Source: Pseudomonadota bacterium
GTDB lineage: Bacteria > Desulfobacterota > Anaeroferrophillalia > Anaeroferrophillales > Tharpellaceae
Assembly: GCA_011049115.1 (NCBI GenBank)
Contig: DSCM01000074.1
Span: forward strand, 1-32,836
Length of the DNA: 32,836 nucleotides
Direction of reading: 5' to 3'
Below the pieces are notes generated by a model. That model made no database searches and was not told the origin of the DNA. It worked only from the letters and a program-made list of their open reading frames with translations. Shown here piece after piece: positions 7,086 through 15,750 of the stretch. Position 1 is the stretch's first letter. Every line of letters begins with the position of its first letter. A program made the translations under genes and the position numbers.

Positions 7086-8150
7086 CTAACTTAACATCCG
7101 TCGATAATAGCGATGAATTACCCGGGAGAACTCAATCGGAGTCGGAATAACCCCACCCGGACGACCATGAAAGGCAATTTCAGCCTGCTGTCCTTCCAGC
7201 GAGAGTCTGACATCCTCAAGCATCTGTCCGGTACTCATCTCAAAGACCAGAAAATTCTTGATTTTATGAGCCACCTTCTGCAGAATTTTATCCGGAAAAG
7301 GAAAAAGCGTGATCGGCCGAATCAGTCCGACTTTAAGACCATCCTTACGAGCCCGCTTGATAGCTCCTTTGGCAATGCGTGCGGTAGTTCCATAAGCAAC
7401 CACGGCAAAATCGGCATCGTCCATCATATAAAGCTCATACAGGGTTTCCTTCTCCGCCATTTCTTTATATTTACGCACCAACTTCCAGTTATGACGCTCC
7501 ATCGCCAGGCCATCCAGAATCAATGACGCCTGGTAACGACTGGGGCCGTCACCGCGTCCCCGTAGAGCCCAAGGTTTCTCGGGCAGCGCACCAATCGGCT
7601 CAGGGAAGATCACGGGTTCCTTCATCTGCCCCATCATACCATCACCGATCAAAAGGATCGGAGTCCGGTAGGTATCGGCCAGCAAGAAGGCTTTAAAGGT
7701 CAGATCCGCCAGTTCCTGGACCGAGGCCGGAGCCAGCACCGGAGTCCGGTAGTCCCCGTGCCCGCCGCCCCGGGTTGACTGAAAATAGTCACCCTGAGAC
7801 GGAGCGATATTACCGAGACCAGGCCCCCCGCGCATCATATTGACAATCACGGCGGGGAATTCAAAGCCGGCGAGAAAAGAAAGACCTTCCTGTTTCAGGC
7901 TGACCCCGGGGCTGGAAGAAGATGTCATCACCCGGGTTCCGGTCGAGGCCGCCCCGATAACCATATTAATCGCCGCCGTCTCACTCTCGGACTGAAGAAA
8001 TACACCCCCATGCTTTCGCATGTTCACCGCCATATACTCCCCCAATTCGTTCTGGGGAGTAATCGGATAGCCAAAATAACATCTGCAGCCGGCCCTGATC
8101 GCCGCCTCGGCAATACAGTGATTACCGCTCACGAAAACTTTATCCACCAT
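7086..8150 (-). CDS. vorB: 2-oxoacid:ferredoxin oxidoreductase, alpha subunit (VorB, 3-methyl-2-oxobutanoate type)
   Basis: This 354-residue alpha subunit binds substrate and CoA in a complex making isobutyryl-CoA, 2-methylbutyryl-CoA or isovalerate-derived thioesters from branched 2-oxoacids. It opens with GNHCIAEAAIRAGC and a FGYPITPQNELGEYM block. The strongly conserved VorB stretch then runs from RVMTSSSSPGVSLKQEG through MMRGGPGLGNIAPSQGDYF to GGGHGDYR. Length matches VorB proteins. The start overlaps the ferredoxin subunit by 11 nt. The gene order ferredoxin-alpha-beta-gamma is typical of Vor/Kor complexes. A 2-oxoglutarate (Kor) specificity is the main alternative, but the match to VorB and the branched-acyl-CoA genes upstream favour 2-oxoisovalerate. 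Confidence 0.9.
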   Translation of the reverse strand: MVDKVFVSGNHCIAEAAIRAGCRCYFGYPITPQNELGEYMAVNMRKHGGVFLQSESETAAINMVIGAASTGTRVMTSSSSPGVSLKQEGLSFLAGFEFPAVIVNMMRGGPGLGNIAPSQGDYFQSTRGGGHGDYRTPVLAPASVQELADLTFKAFLLADTYRTPILLIGDGMMGQMKEPVIFPEPIGALPEKPWALRGRGDGPSRYQASLILDGLAMERHNWKLVRKYKEMAEKETLYELYMMDDADFAVVAYGTTARIAKGAIKRARKDGLKVGLIRPITLFPFPDKILQKVAHKIKNFLVFEMSTGQMLEDVRLSLEGQQAEIAFHGRPGGVIPTPIEFSRVIHRYYRRMLS

Positions 8151-8364
8151 ACACCTCTATCGCCAGGTCGGGACAAACCTGGGTGCAGACCATGCAACCG
8201 ATACAGGCCCCCGGATTGACCGGTTCGGCCGGGTTGTAACCCATTTGGTTCATCTTTGCCGAAACCCCCAGAACCTCTTTTTTACAGGATGCGATACACA
8301 AACCGCAACCCTTGCAAAAATCGCGGCGTACCTTGACGGTAAACACCTTTTCTTTTTTACTCAT
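8140..8364 (-). CDS. 2x[4Fe-4S] ferredoxin subunit of the 2-oxoacid oxidoreductase
   Basis: This 74-residue protein passes electrons from the thiamine subunit to free ferredoxin. It contains two cluster motifs, CKGCGLCIASCK near residue 17 and CIGCMVCTQVCP near residue 55. I start at the ATG at 8364, giving MSKKEKVF and the usual length for this subunit; a TTG at 8472 would add 36 residues unlike any ferredoxin. It is the first gene of its operon: a terminator lies upstream at 8507-8534, so its promoter should fall within 8365-8506, where I see no clear consensus. Confidence 0.92.
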   Translation of the reverse strand: MSKKEKVFTVKVRRDFCKGCGLCIASCKKEVLGVSAKMNQMGYNPAEPVNPGACIGCMVCTQVCPDLAIEVYGG

Positions 8365-8506
8365 TTTTAAATTTCCACTCTCAGACTCAAGAAGTCGAAA
8401 TAACCATTGCGGCACTTCGTTCTCAGTTTGCGTAAGAATCTTAACCCGATCAAAGGGAGTCACTGTTAACAAATGAATGCAAAAAATTCAAGCTTTATTT
8501 GAGACT

Positions 8507-8534
8507 AAAAAAAACCGAGCCCAAAAGAGCCCGG
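8507..8534 (-). terminator. Rho-independent terminator of the mutase operon
   Basis: Arms CCGAGCCC (8515-8522) and GAGCCCGG (8527-8534) enclose a 4-nt loop. On the minus strand eight pairs form, two of them G-U, followed by eight T residues (8514-8507). It ends transcription coming from the mutase small-subunit gene and isolates the oxidoreductase operon. Confidence 0.85.
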
Positions 8535-8689
8535 CTTCCCCATTCTTGACCTGTACGGTAAAGTTTCAGCCGGCATTCACGCAACACGGCAAGACGCGCC
8601 AACGGCCCGACACTCCCCCGAAGCAGAGGTTCACCCAATAAAATTATTTTCCGGTAAAATCCAAGCCGGTCCGCAAACCTCAAAAAGAA

Positions 8690-9085
8690 TCAAACAACAT
8701 TTTCCCGAATCCATTGCACCGTTTCATCAACCGGGCTACCGGGAGTAAAAACTGCTTTAATACCAGCCTTTTTTAGTTGCGGAATATCATCTTCCGGAAT
8801 AATTCCACCACCGAAAACCGGAATATCGTCAGCTCCCTTTTCCGCCAGAAGCTCAACAATTCTGGGGAAGAGATACATATGAGCGCCAGCCAGGCTGCTG
8901 ACGCCGATAACATTTACGTCTTCCTGAATTGCCGTCGCGACAATCTCTTCCGGAGTTTGGTGCAGCCCTGTATAAACCACCTCAAAACCGGCATCACGCA
9001 ACCCCCGGGCAATAATTTTAGCTCCCCGATCATGGCCGTCAAGCCCGGGTTTGGCAACCAGCACCTTAATCTTTTTCTCGCTCAT
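8690..9085 (-). CDS. icmB: Acyl-CoA mutase small subunit, B12-binding (IcmB-like)
   Basis: This 131-residue protein is a stand-alone cobalamin-binding domain that supplies adenosylcobalamin to the large subunit. The B12 signature is complete: D16xH18xxG21 within [11 protein letters not shown] at 63-65 and GGG at 92-94. The length agrees with Streptomyces IcmB (about 136 residues) and with the separate small subunits of 2-hydroxyisobutyryl-CoA mutase and of split methylmalonyl-CoA mutases. AAGGAA precedes the ATG. It is encoded 137 nt after the large subunit, and that gap holds a copy of the dispersed repeat. The name icmB rests on the active-site residues of the partner subunit; the small subunit alone does not tell substrate. 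Confidence 0.85.
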   Translation of the reverse strand: MSEKKIKVLVAKPGLDGHDRGAKIIARGLRDAGFEVVYTGLHQTPEEIVATAIQEDVNVIGVSSLAGAHMYLFPRIVELLAEKGADDIPVFGGGIIPEDDIPQLKKAGIKAVFTPGSPVDETVQWIRENVV

Positions 9086-9117
9086 GGGTCAATTCCTTGC
9101 ACTATATATTAACAATT

Positions 9118-9222
9118 CTCTAATACGGAAGCGAGCCCCGCAACCCAGAAGTGGCCATGCGGCCCGCAAACCAGTCTCCCCATCAATTCATTTCCTTTCT
9201 TTTCAAAGCGGAAACAAACCAA
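9118..9222. repeat. Dispersed intergenic repeat, copy 2 (between icmA and icmB)
   Basis: This copy matches copy 3 along roughly 100 nt: TAATaCGGAAGCGAGCCCCG, then a GGCCATGCGGCCCGCAA block, then CATCAATTCATTTCCTTTC and a terminal GGAAACAAACCAAC. It occupies nearly the whole gap between the two mutase subunit genes. The blocks TGCGG/CCGCA can form hairpins. Confidence 0.8.
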
Positions 9223-10899
9223 CTAAAACATACCCGGATCAGTATAGCGTCCATAAACCTTACGCCAACAATCACAGATCTCCTGAACGGAAACATACGA
9301 CTTGACAGCTTCAATCAAATGCGGCATCAAATTATCATTACCCCGGGACGCTGTTTCGATCGCTTGCAGACATGTCTGAACCTTGGCCGCATCACGAGAT
9401 TCCTTAGTCTTGGCCAAACGCTGATGCTGGCGTTTTTCAATCGCCGGATCAATTGTCAGAAGATCGACCTTCAGCGTCTCTTCCATGCGATATTTATTGA
9501 CCCCGACAATGGTTTTTTCGCCCGAATCGATCTGACGCTGATAATTATAGGCGGCATCGGCAATCTCTTTCTGCGGAAAACCCACATCTATGGCTTTGAG
9601 AATGCCGCCCATATCATCAATTTTCTGAATATAGTCAAGGGCTTTCTTTTCCATTTCATTGGTCAGGGCCTCGATAAAATAGGAGCCCGCCAGTGGATCA
9701 ATCGTATTCGTCACCCCGATCTCCTCGCCGATAATCTGCTGGGTCCGCAAAGCGATGGTGACGGCATGTTCAGTCGGCAGAGACAGCGTCTCATCAAGAG
9801 AATTGGTATGCAGAGACTGAGTACCGCCTAGAACCGAGGAAAGGGCCTGAAATGCAGTCCTGACCACATTGTTGTAAGGTTGCTGGGCCGTCAATGAACA
9901 GCCGGCTGTCTGCGTGTGAAAGCGCAGAAGCCAGGATTTAGGATCCTGAGCTCCGAAACGATCCCGCATGATCCGGGCCCACATACGGCGAGCAGCCCGA
10001 TACTTGGCGATTTCTTCAAAAAAATCGACATGAGCGTTAAAAAAATAGGAAAGCCGGGGCGCAAAATCATCGACTTTCAAACCCCGGTCAATACAGGCCT
10101 GGACATAGCCGATGCCGTCGGCGATCGTGAAAGCCAATTCCTGAACGGCGGTCGAACCGGCCTCACGAATATGATAACCGCTGATACTGATCGTATTCCA
10201 ACGCGGCACCTCTTTGGTACAGAATTCAACGGTATCGACGATGATCCGCATTGAGGGTTCGGGCGGCAGCATAAAGGTCTTCTGCGCGATAAACTCCTTA
10301 AGCATATCATTTTGAATGGTGCCGCCGATCTGATCCCGGCCAACCCCTTTCTTCTCTGCCACGGCAATATACATAGCCAAAAGAATCGCCGCCGGAGGAT
10401 TGATGGTCATCGAGGTGGTGACCTTATCCATGGGAATACCCTCAAAGAGAATCTCCATATCCGCCAGGGTATCAATCGCGACCCCGCATTTGCCGACCTC
10501 ACCCATGGCCATCGGACTGTCGGAATCGTAGCCCATCAAGGTCGGCATATCAAAAGCCGTGCTCAGACCGGTTTCACCATGCCCGAGAAGGTAGTGAAAG
10601 CGGGCGTTGGTCTCCTCAGCCCCCCCCATGCCGGCAAACTGCCGCATGGTCCAGAGACGTCCCCGATGCATACTGGCCTGGACCCCCCGGGTAAAGGGAA
10701 ACTGACCAGGAAAGCCGAGATCCGTATCATAATCAAGCGCCGTGATATCCTCGGGGGTGTAAATATTTTTGATTTCCTCATCGGAAACCGTGGAAAACCG
10801 TTCCAGACGCTCAGGCGCCCTGGCTAGGCTTTTGGCCAGCAATTTATTCCACTCCTGGTGGCGGGCTGCGACCCTTTGTATAGACTCACCTGTAAACAT
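9223..10899 (-). CDS. icmA: Isobutyryl-CoA mutase large subunit (methylmalonyl-CoA mutase family)
   Basis: This 558-residue TIM-barrel subunit of the B12-dependent acyl-CoA mutase family would interconvert isobutyryl-CoA and n-butyryl-CoA. Family features include [11 protein letters not shown], the [11 protein letters not shown] loop and the [14 protein letters not shown] and SLHTNSLDE regions. Substrate-defining residues fall at exactly the expected spacing: Phe88 (in RQFAG) in place of Tyr89 of Propionibacterium methylmalonyl-CoA mutase, Gln206 (in FIAQKT) in place of Arg207, and the conserved His243. Phe/Gln is the pair in Streptomyces IcmA, whereas 2-hydroxyisobutyryl-CoA mutase has Ile/Gln. 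The length matches IcmA (about 566). AAGGAGA precedes the ATG. It lies about 100 nt after an acyl-CoA dehydrogenase gene. Automatic annotation would likely call it methylmalonyl-CoA mutase; the loss of the carboxylate-binding Arg argues against that. Confidence 0.85.
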   Translation of the reverse strand: MFTGESIQRVAARHQEWNKLLAKSLARAPERLERFSTVSDEEIKNIYTPEDITALDYDTDLGFPGQFPFTRGVQASMHRGRLWTMRQFAGMGGAEETNARFHYLLGHGETGLSTAFDMPTLMGYDSDSPMAMGEVGKCGVAIDTLADMEILFEGIPMDKVTTSMTINPPAAILLAMYIAVAEKKGVGRDQIGGTIQNDMLKEFIAQKTFMLPPEPSMRIIVDTVEFCTKEVPRWNTISISGYHIREAGSTAVQELAFTIADGIGYVQACIDRGLKVDDFAPRLSYFFNAHVDFFEEIAKYRAARRMWARIMRDRFGAQDPKSWLLRFHTQTAGCSLTAQQPYNNVVRTAFQALSSVLGGTQSLHTNSLDETLSLPTEHAVTIALRTQQIIGEEIGVTNTIDPLAGSYFIEALTNEMEKKALDYIQKIDDMGGILKAIDVGFPQKEIADAAYNYQRQIDSGEKTIVGVNKYRMEETLKVDLLTIDPAIEKRQHQRLAKTKESRDAAKVQTCLQAIETASRGNDNLMPHLIEAVKSYVSVQEICDCWRKVYGRYTDPGMF

Positions 10900-11001
10900 C
10901 TAACTTTCTCCTTGAACCGAAGGTCAACCGACGCCTCAAAACCGGCATCGGGTAACCAGGCGGAAACTACCGCAACGATAGTATTTCAATCACCATGATC
11001 A

Positions 11002-12150
11002 TTATAGACGACCGAGAATCTGTTGCGCAATAACCAGCCGCTGAATCTCAGAAGTGCCTTCGTAAATAGTGGTAACCCGAACATCCCGATACATTCTCTC
11101 CACCGGGTATTCAGCCGTATAACCGTTACCGCCGAGAATCTGAACCGCCTGATAACAGGAACGATTGGCTGCCTCGGAGGCGTAGAGTTTGGCCATTGAA
11201 GCCGCCGTCGTGAAAGGCTTCTTTTTCTGCTTCAGAAAGGCTGCCTGCAGAACCAGCAGGCGGGCCGCCTCAAGCTCGGTATAGGTATCGGCAATCCGCC
11301 ACTGCAAGCCCTGAAAAGTAGCAATCGGACGCCCGAACTGTTCTCTCTCCTTGGCGTATTCACAAGCATAATCAATCGCTTCAAGACCGATACCCAAGGC
11401 CAAAGAAGCAATCCCGATGCGCCCGCCGTCCAACGCCATAAAAGCTATTTTAAGTCCAAAGCCTTCCTTGCCCAGCAGGTTCTCTGCAGGAATCAGACAA
11501 TCTTCAAAAACGATTTCGCTGGTAATCGAGCCCCGCTGTCCCATCTTGTCTTCGGCCCGACTGACCGTAAACCCCGGAGTATTCTTTTCAACCAGAAAAG
11601 CGCTGATCCGCTGACTTCGGGGAGCGTCCTTGTCGGTCACCGCCCAAACCACGAAAACCCCTGCATATTCGGCGCTAGTTATGTAGATCTTACTCCCGTT
11701 TAATCGATAACCATCGCCCTCTCTAACCGCTGTCGTCTTCATGCCACCCGGATCGGACCCGGCCATGGATTCAGTCAGCCCGAAAGCTCCGGCGGAATAT
11801 TCACCGCTGCAGATTCGGGTTACATATTTCTCTTTCTGCGCCTCCGTTCCGAAAGCACAGATAACCTCGGCCACCATATTCGTTACCGACATGGTCACCG
11901 CCGTCGCGGCACAAGCGCGAGCCACCTCAATCATACCGAGACTGTAAGGTACGACCCCGACTTCTGCCCCACCGTAAGTCTCCGGTATATTCATCCCCAT
12001 AAACCCAAGATCAGCCATTTTCTTGAGATTACCGAAATCCATGCGATGTTCTTTATCAAGAATAGCCGCTTTGGGTTTAAGCTCGCTCTGAGCAAAATCC
12101 CGAACCACCTCCTGAATCATCAATTCATCTTCATTGAGAAAAAAATCCAT
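11002..12150 (-). CDS. Acyl-CoA dehydrogenase (short-chain type), copy 1
   Basis: This 382-residue FAD enzyme oxidises acyl-CoA to 2-enoyl-CoA and hands electrons to ETF. Visible family motifs are AFGLTESMAGSDPGG (flavin/substrate region), the GRIGIASLALGIG helix and the C-terminal IYEGTSEIQRLVIA with the catalytic base Glu at about residue 364, the position used by short-chain and butyryl-CoA dehydrogenases. It is the first gene of the mutase operon, with icmA about 100 nt downstream. It may therefore act on isobutyryl-CoA, 2-methylbutyryl-CoA or the butyryl-CoA product. It differs clearly from the second copy at 14345-15484, so the two probably divide substrates. Upstream lie a candidate operator (12289-12304) and a TTGACA element. 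Confidence 0.9.
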   Translation of the reverse strand: MDFFLNEDELMIQEVVRDFAQSELKPKAAILDKEHRMDFGNLKKMADLGFMGMNIPETYGGAEVGVVPYSLGMIEVARACAATAVTMSVTNMVAEVICAFGTEAQKEKYVTRICSGEYSAGAFGLTESMAGSDPGGMKTTAVREGDGYRLNGSKIYITSAEYAGVFVVWAVTDKDAPRSQRISAFLVEKNTPGFTVSRAEDKMGQRGSITSEIVFEDCLIPAENLLGKEGFGLKIAFMALDGGRIGIASLALGIGLEAIDYACEYAKEREQFGRPIATFQGLQWRIADTYTELEAARLLVLQAAFLKQKKKPFTTAASMAKLYASEAANRSCYQAVQILGGNGYTAEYPVERMYRDVRVTTIYEGTSEIQRLVIAQQILGRL

Positions 12151-12252
12151 TTATCCACCATCTTTCCAGGCGGTTGCAATTCCGGAAACAAACCGGAAAA
12201 TCCAACCTACGCCCTAAAAAACATAGAACAACTTTTTATTCAATCGGCGCCC

Positions 12253-12281
12253 TGCGTACACCAAAACCCCTGCTTTGTCAA
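12253..12281 (-). promoter_or_regulatory. Tentative promoter of the dehydrogenase/mutase operon
   Basis: On the minus strand a perfect TTGACA (12281-12276) is followed after 17 nt by TACGCA (12258-12253), a poor -10 match. It sits between the terminator of the preceding operon and the dehydrogenase start, about 100 nt upstream of that start. The -35 hexamer is the main support. Confidence 0.3.
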
Positions 12282-12288
12282 TCAAAAA

Positions 12289-12304
12289 CAGTTAACGTGA
12301 GCTG
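12289..12304. promoter_or_regulatory. Candidate operator, imperfect 16-bp palindrome
   Basis: CAGTTAACGTGAGCTG matches 14 of 16 positions of the perfect palindrome at 21729-21744. It lies seven bases upstream of a TTGACA hexamer, ahead of the acyl-CoA dehydrogenase/mutase operon. Its size and symmetry suit a dimeric repressor site; the regulator itself is not in the window. Confidence 0.5.
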
Positions 12305-12342
12305 GCGAAACGAAGCCGGAACCATTTCCAGGCAACCACACG

Positions 12343-12385
12343 AAAAAAGCCCCGCTGCGGCATCCTGCGACAGCAAGGGCTTTTT
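12343..12385 (-). terminator. Rho-independent terminator after etfA, probably bidirectional
   Basis: AAAAAGCCC and GCTG on one side (12343-12357) pair with CAGC and GGGCTTTTT on the other (12371-12385), with a C/G-rich apical region. A-runs and T-runs flank the stem on both strands. It lies 55-97 nt past the etfA stop. Confidence 0.88.
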
Positions 12386-12439
12386 AAATAATCAAGCCGG
12401 TATCCTCCAATCCACAAACGAAAAGAAAAGACCGAAGGC

Positions 12440-13402
12440 CTACTGCATTTCTTTCAGCTTGGCAACCAAGGCAGGAATGATCTGCTTCAGATCACCTTCA
12501 ATACCGTAATCGGCAACATTGAAGATATTGGCTTCTTCATCCTTATTAATCCCAACAATAACCTTGGATGAGCCCATTCCTGCCAGATGTTGAATCGCTC
12601 CGGAGATACCGGAGGCAATATAAAGATTAGGACTGACCACCTTGCCTGTCTGACCTACCTGCGCGGCGTGTTCACGCCAGCCGGCATCAACTGCGGCCCG
12701 AGATGAACCCACGGCGGCGCCCAGAGCATCGGCCAGGTCTTCAATCAGCTTAAAACCTTCGGGACCACCCAAGCCCCGACCGCCGGAACAAATAATATCG
12801 GCTTCCGTCAACTCCGGCCGATTTCCTCCGGAGAGATTGACGGCGCTCACACTAACCTTAGCAGCCGGCACTTCAACCGCGAAATCAACTACGGCACCCG
12901 CGCCGGCGGCTTCTGCTGCGGAAAAGACATTCGGTCTTAAAGTCGCCATTCGCACCGGTCCGGCAACCTTGAAGGTCCCAATCGACTTTCCAGCATAGAT
13001 CGGATGTTGAAAAAGGAAATCACCTTCATTAAACGCAATCGCCGTACAGTCGCTGACCAGTCCACAATCGACCCGCGCCGCCGCGCGAGCGGCGAGTTCA
13101 CGCCCGATCGCACTGTGGCCAAGCAATACCAAGGCCGGATTTTCCTGGTTGATATAGGCAGCCAGAACCGCAGCATAACTTTCGACCGTGTAGGTGGCCA
13201 AAGCGGCATGATCAGCCACCGCAATTTCGTCAACCCCATACTTCTTAAGATCTTCCGCCAAACCGGCTACGCCACTGCCGATCAGCAGGGCTTTCAGAGT
13301 TTCACCGGAGGCCGCAGCCAGCCGTTTGCCTTCACTCAAGGCTTCAAAGGTGATTTTACGCAAACTCCCACCACGCTGTTCAACGCAAACTACAATACTC
13401 AT
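12440..13402 (-). CDS. etfA: Electron transfer flavoprotein, alpha subunit
   Basis: This 320-residue subunit carries the FAD of EtfAB, the soluble acceptor for both acyl-CoA dehydrogenases. The C-terminal FAD domain shows the family pattern: CSGGRGLGGPEGF, then GSSRAAVDAGW, GQTGKVVSPNLYIASGISGA and the late INKDEEANIF stretch. The ATG lies 15 nt past the etfB stop with GGGAG upstream. It is the last gene of the thiolase-hbd-dehydrogenase-etfBA operon, followed by a terminator. Whether this ETF is plain or electron-bifurcating cannot be settled from motifs alone; the EMO-type quinone oxidoreductase elsewhere in the window favours a menaquinone-linked, non-bifurcating role. Confidence 0.95.
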   Translation of the reverse strand: MSIVVCVEQRGGSLRKITFEALSEGKRLAAASGETLKALLIGSGVAGLAEDLKKYGVDEIAVADHAALATYTVESYAAVLAAYINQENPALVLLGHSAIGRELAARAAARVDCGLVSDCTAIAFNEGDFLFQHPIYAGKSIGTFKVAGPVRMATLRPNVFSAAEAAGAGAVVDFAVEVPAAKVSVSAVNLSGGNRPELTEADIICSGGRGLGGPEGFKLIEDLADALGAAVGSSRAAVDAGWREHAAQVGQTGKVVSPNLYIASGISGAIQHLAGMGSSKVIVGINKDEEANIFNVADYGIEGDLKQIIPALVAKLKEMQ

Positions 13403-13417
13403 CTTATCATTACTCCC

Positions 13418-14197
13418 TTAGATAACCTTGGCTTCATCTTTGAGCAGCTGCACCAGCTTAGCCACCACTTCGTTAACCTCACCAGTCAACTTCTGTCCAG
13501 CTTTACGAGCCGGCGGCAATTCAGCAGCCGTCATCACCACCTTGGAAGCAACATCCTCGGCACTGAGACCGAGATCTCCCAGAGACAGCACGTCAAGTGG
13601 TTTACGTTTGGCTTTCATAATCCCCGGCAATGAAGGATAACGTACCTCATTCAACCCTTTCTGCGCGCTGATCAGCGCCGGCAGGGAAAACTCCAGAGTT
13701 TCGGTTCCACCATCGATTTCACGGGTCGCGGTCGCTTTGCCATCACCAAGAACCAATCCGGTCACGACATTGGCTTGAGCCAAATCAAGCTTTTCCGCCA
13801 GCCGTGAAGGCACCTGGGCAGCGCCATCATCCACGGCTTCCTTGCCGGTGAAAACGATATCATAGCCGGCTTCCTTTTCACTCAGAAGCTTAGCCAATGC
13901 CAACGAAACCGCCCGGCTGTCGGCTTTAGCCAACGCCGGATCGTTAATCAGAATCGCACGGTCAGCCCCCATAGCCAGACTGTAACGCAAAGCTTCCTGG
14001 GCTTTGTCACCACCAACCGTGACGACCAGAACCTCGCCCCCATTTTTTTCCTTGGTGCGAATGGCTTCTTCAACCGCGAATTCATCATAAGGATTGAGAA
14101 TCAGGTTTACTCCCTGGTCAGAGATCTGACCATCGCCACCGATAACAATCTTGGCCTCGGTGTCAAAGGTCTGTTTGATACAGGCTACAATCTTCAC
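13418..14197 (-). CDS. etfB: Electron transfer flavoprotein, beta subunit
   Basis: This 259-residue partner of EtfA contributes to the flavin site and docks on dehydrogenases. The N-terminus KIVACIKQTFDTEAKI, the NPYDEFAVEEAIR segment and VVTVGGDKAQEALRYSLAMGAD are standard EtfB landmarks. I start at the GTG at 14197 because AGGAGG lies eight bases upstream and the protein then begins at the conserved strand; the open frame continues 48 codons upstream (to 14341) without homology. The gap of 147 nt after the dehydrogenase gene contains a hairpin (14300-14327). The etfB-etfA order and spacing are typical. Confidence 0.94.
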   Translation of the reverse strand: MKIVACIKQTFDTEAKIVIGGDGQISDQGVNLILNPYDEFAVEEAIRTKEKNGGEVLVVTVGGDKAQEALRYSLAMGADRAILINDPALAKADSRAVSLALAKLLSEKEAGYDIVFTGKEAVDDGAAQVPSRLAEKLDLAQANVVTGLVLGDGKATATREIDGGTETLEFSLPALISAQKGLNEVRYPSLPGIMKAKRKPLDVLSLGDLGLSAEDVASKVVMTAAELPPARKAGQKLTGEVNEVVAKLVQLLKDEAKVI

Positions 14198-14299
14198 AAC
14201 AGCTTCCTCCTCTACAAGTTGAATTTTTAACCACGTCTCAACTGTCAATGTATACGGACCAGCGGGGATCAACCGGTCACCCCACCCTGGATGCAGAAC

Positions 14300-14327
14300 G
14301 GTTCGGTCCGACGGACCAAACCGAACC
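14300..14327. repeat. Intercistronic inverted repeat between acyl-CoA dehydrogenase and etfB
   Basis: GGTTCGGT (14300-14307) pairs with ACCGAACC (14320-14327), and an alternative inner stem GGTCC/GGACC is possible. There is no T-run, so it is more likely an mRNA-processing or stabilising element within the operon than a terminator. Confidence 0.5.
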
Positions 14328-14344
14328 ACAACTCCTATCAATTA

Positions 14345-15484
14345 TTATTTCAGCACATTACTGGCGATAACCAGACGCATGACCTCACTGGTACCTTCAT
14401 AAATCTCCGTAATTTTGGCGTCCCGGAAATAGCGTTCCAGAGGATAATCCGTGGTATAACCGTAGCCACCGAGAATCTGAATCCCCTGGGTGGCGGCCTT
14501 CATCGCGGTTTCGGAAGCCATCAGTTTGGCCATGGCTGCTTCCTTGCCGAAAGGCAGCCCCTGATCTTTCAGATAAGCGGCCCGATGGGTCAGAAGCCGA
14601 GCCGCTTCATAATGAGTCGAAAGATCGGCCAGCATCCACTGAATCGCCTGCAGCTGAGCAATGGGTTTACCAAACTGAACCCGCTCTTTCGCATAAGCAG
14701 TCGCATCCTCAATCGCGGCCCGGGCAATCCCCAGGGCCTGTGAGGCAATCCCGATCCGCCCGCCATCGAGCGTGGTCAAGGCCACCTTAAATCCTTTACC
14801 CATTCCACCAAGCAGGTTTTCCTTGGGAATCCGGCAATCATCAAAAACCAGCTCCGCCGTCGAGCTGCCGCGAATGCCAAGCTTGTCCTCGAGAGTACCG
14901 ACGCTGAAGCCGGGATTGTCAAGGTCAACAATGAAAGCGCAGATGCCACGATGTCCCTGGCTCTTATCGGTCTGCGCGATAACCACCGCATAATCGGCTT
15001 CATTACCATTAGTGATAAATATCTTACGCCCGTTAATAACCCATTGATCGCCGTCAAGCACCGCCATCGTCGACAGATTAGAAGCATCGGAACCGGCATT
15101 GGGCTCGGTCAGCCCCAAGCAGCCAAGTTTGCGCCCGCTGGCCATGTCGGCCAGATACTTTTTCTTCTGTGCTTCGGTCCCGAAAATTTTAATCGGCTCA
15201 CAGGCCAGGGAATTATTAACCGACATGATAACACCGGTCGCAGCACAGTGCCGGGAGATTTCCTCGATAGCAATAGCATAACAGATATTGCTCATCCCGG
15301 CGCCTTCATATTCAACCGGCACACTAACCCCCATCAAACCTAATGCGCCCATTTTCTTGACCGTGGCGGCCGGATATTTATGTTCTTTATCCACCTCCTT
15401 GGCGATTGGTTTAACTTCCTTCTCGGCAAAATCCCGCGCCATCTGCAACATCATTCTTTCTTCATCGGTGTAAGCAAATTCCAT
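14345..15484 (-). CDS. Acyl-CoA dehydrogenase (butyryl-CoA dehydrogenase-like), copy 2
   Basis: This 379-residue FAD enzyme probably oxidises butyryl-CoA to crotonyl-CoA, with electrons going to EtfAB. It has LGCLGLTEPNAGSDASN, a GRIGIASQALGIARAA helix and IYEGTSEVMRLVIA, with the catalytic Glu at about residue 363. I start at the ATG at 15484 (MEFAYTDEERMM) because GAGGAAA precedes it and the family begins there; the upstream extension to 15571 looks non-coding. It is flanked by 3-hydroxybutyryl-CoA dehydrogenase and etfBA, the usual setting of a butyryl-CoA dehydrogenase. The 266-nt gap after hbd shows no terminator, so I treat the group as one operon. Confidence 0.92.
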   Translation of the reverse strand: MEFAYTDEERMMLQMARDFAEKEVKPIAKEVDKEHKYPAATVKKMGALGLMGVSVPVEYEGAGMSNICYAIAIEEISRHCAATGVIMSVNNSLACEPIKIFGTEAQKKKYLADMASGRKLGCLGLTEPNAGSDASNLSTMAVLDGDQWVINGRKIFITNGNEADYAVVIAQTDKSQGHRGICAFIVDLDNPGFSVGTLEDKLGIRGSSTAELVFDDCRIPKENLLGGMGKGFKVALTTLDGGRIGIASQALGIARAAIEDATAYAKERVQFGKPIAQLQAIQWMLADLSTHYEAARLLTHRAAYLKDQGLPFGKEAAMAKLMASETAMKAATQGIQILGGYGYTTDYPLERYFRDAKITEIYEGTSEVMRLVIASNVLK

Positions 15485-15750
15485 AACGCATTTCCTCAAT
15501 ACAAAAAAATTATCAGCCATGTACCCGCGGCCGGCAAAAATGATCCGGACTAGCTTCGTAGGCACTGCCACCGACTTCGTTCCCCTTCAACCGTCATCAC
15601 TGCGACGCAGTTCTGTATCCGCCGCAGGCCTCAGTTTTCCAGGCGCCTCGCATTCGAAGTTGTTACTGTGCCATCCCGTTTTTTACGATTTTCAAACGTT
15701 GCCACGGGTTTATTAAGGTTTGTCCGGCACAAAAGAAGATCGCACAAGTC

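Noticed and set aside
8365-8472. N-terminal extension of the ferredoxin subunit from a TTG
   Set aside because: The extra 36 residues resemble no ferredoxin, and the ATG at 8364 gives the usual subunit length.
9223-10899. Methylmalonyl-CoA mutase as the name for the large subunit
   Set aside because: The Tyr89/Arg207 pair needed for methylmalonyl-CoA is replaced by Phe88/Gln206, the isobutyryl-CoA mutase pair.
14198-14341. N-terminal extension of EtfB
   Set aside because: EtfB homology starts at the GTG at 14197, which has a strong ribosome site; the upstream part contains a hairpin and no homology.
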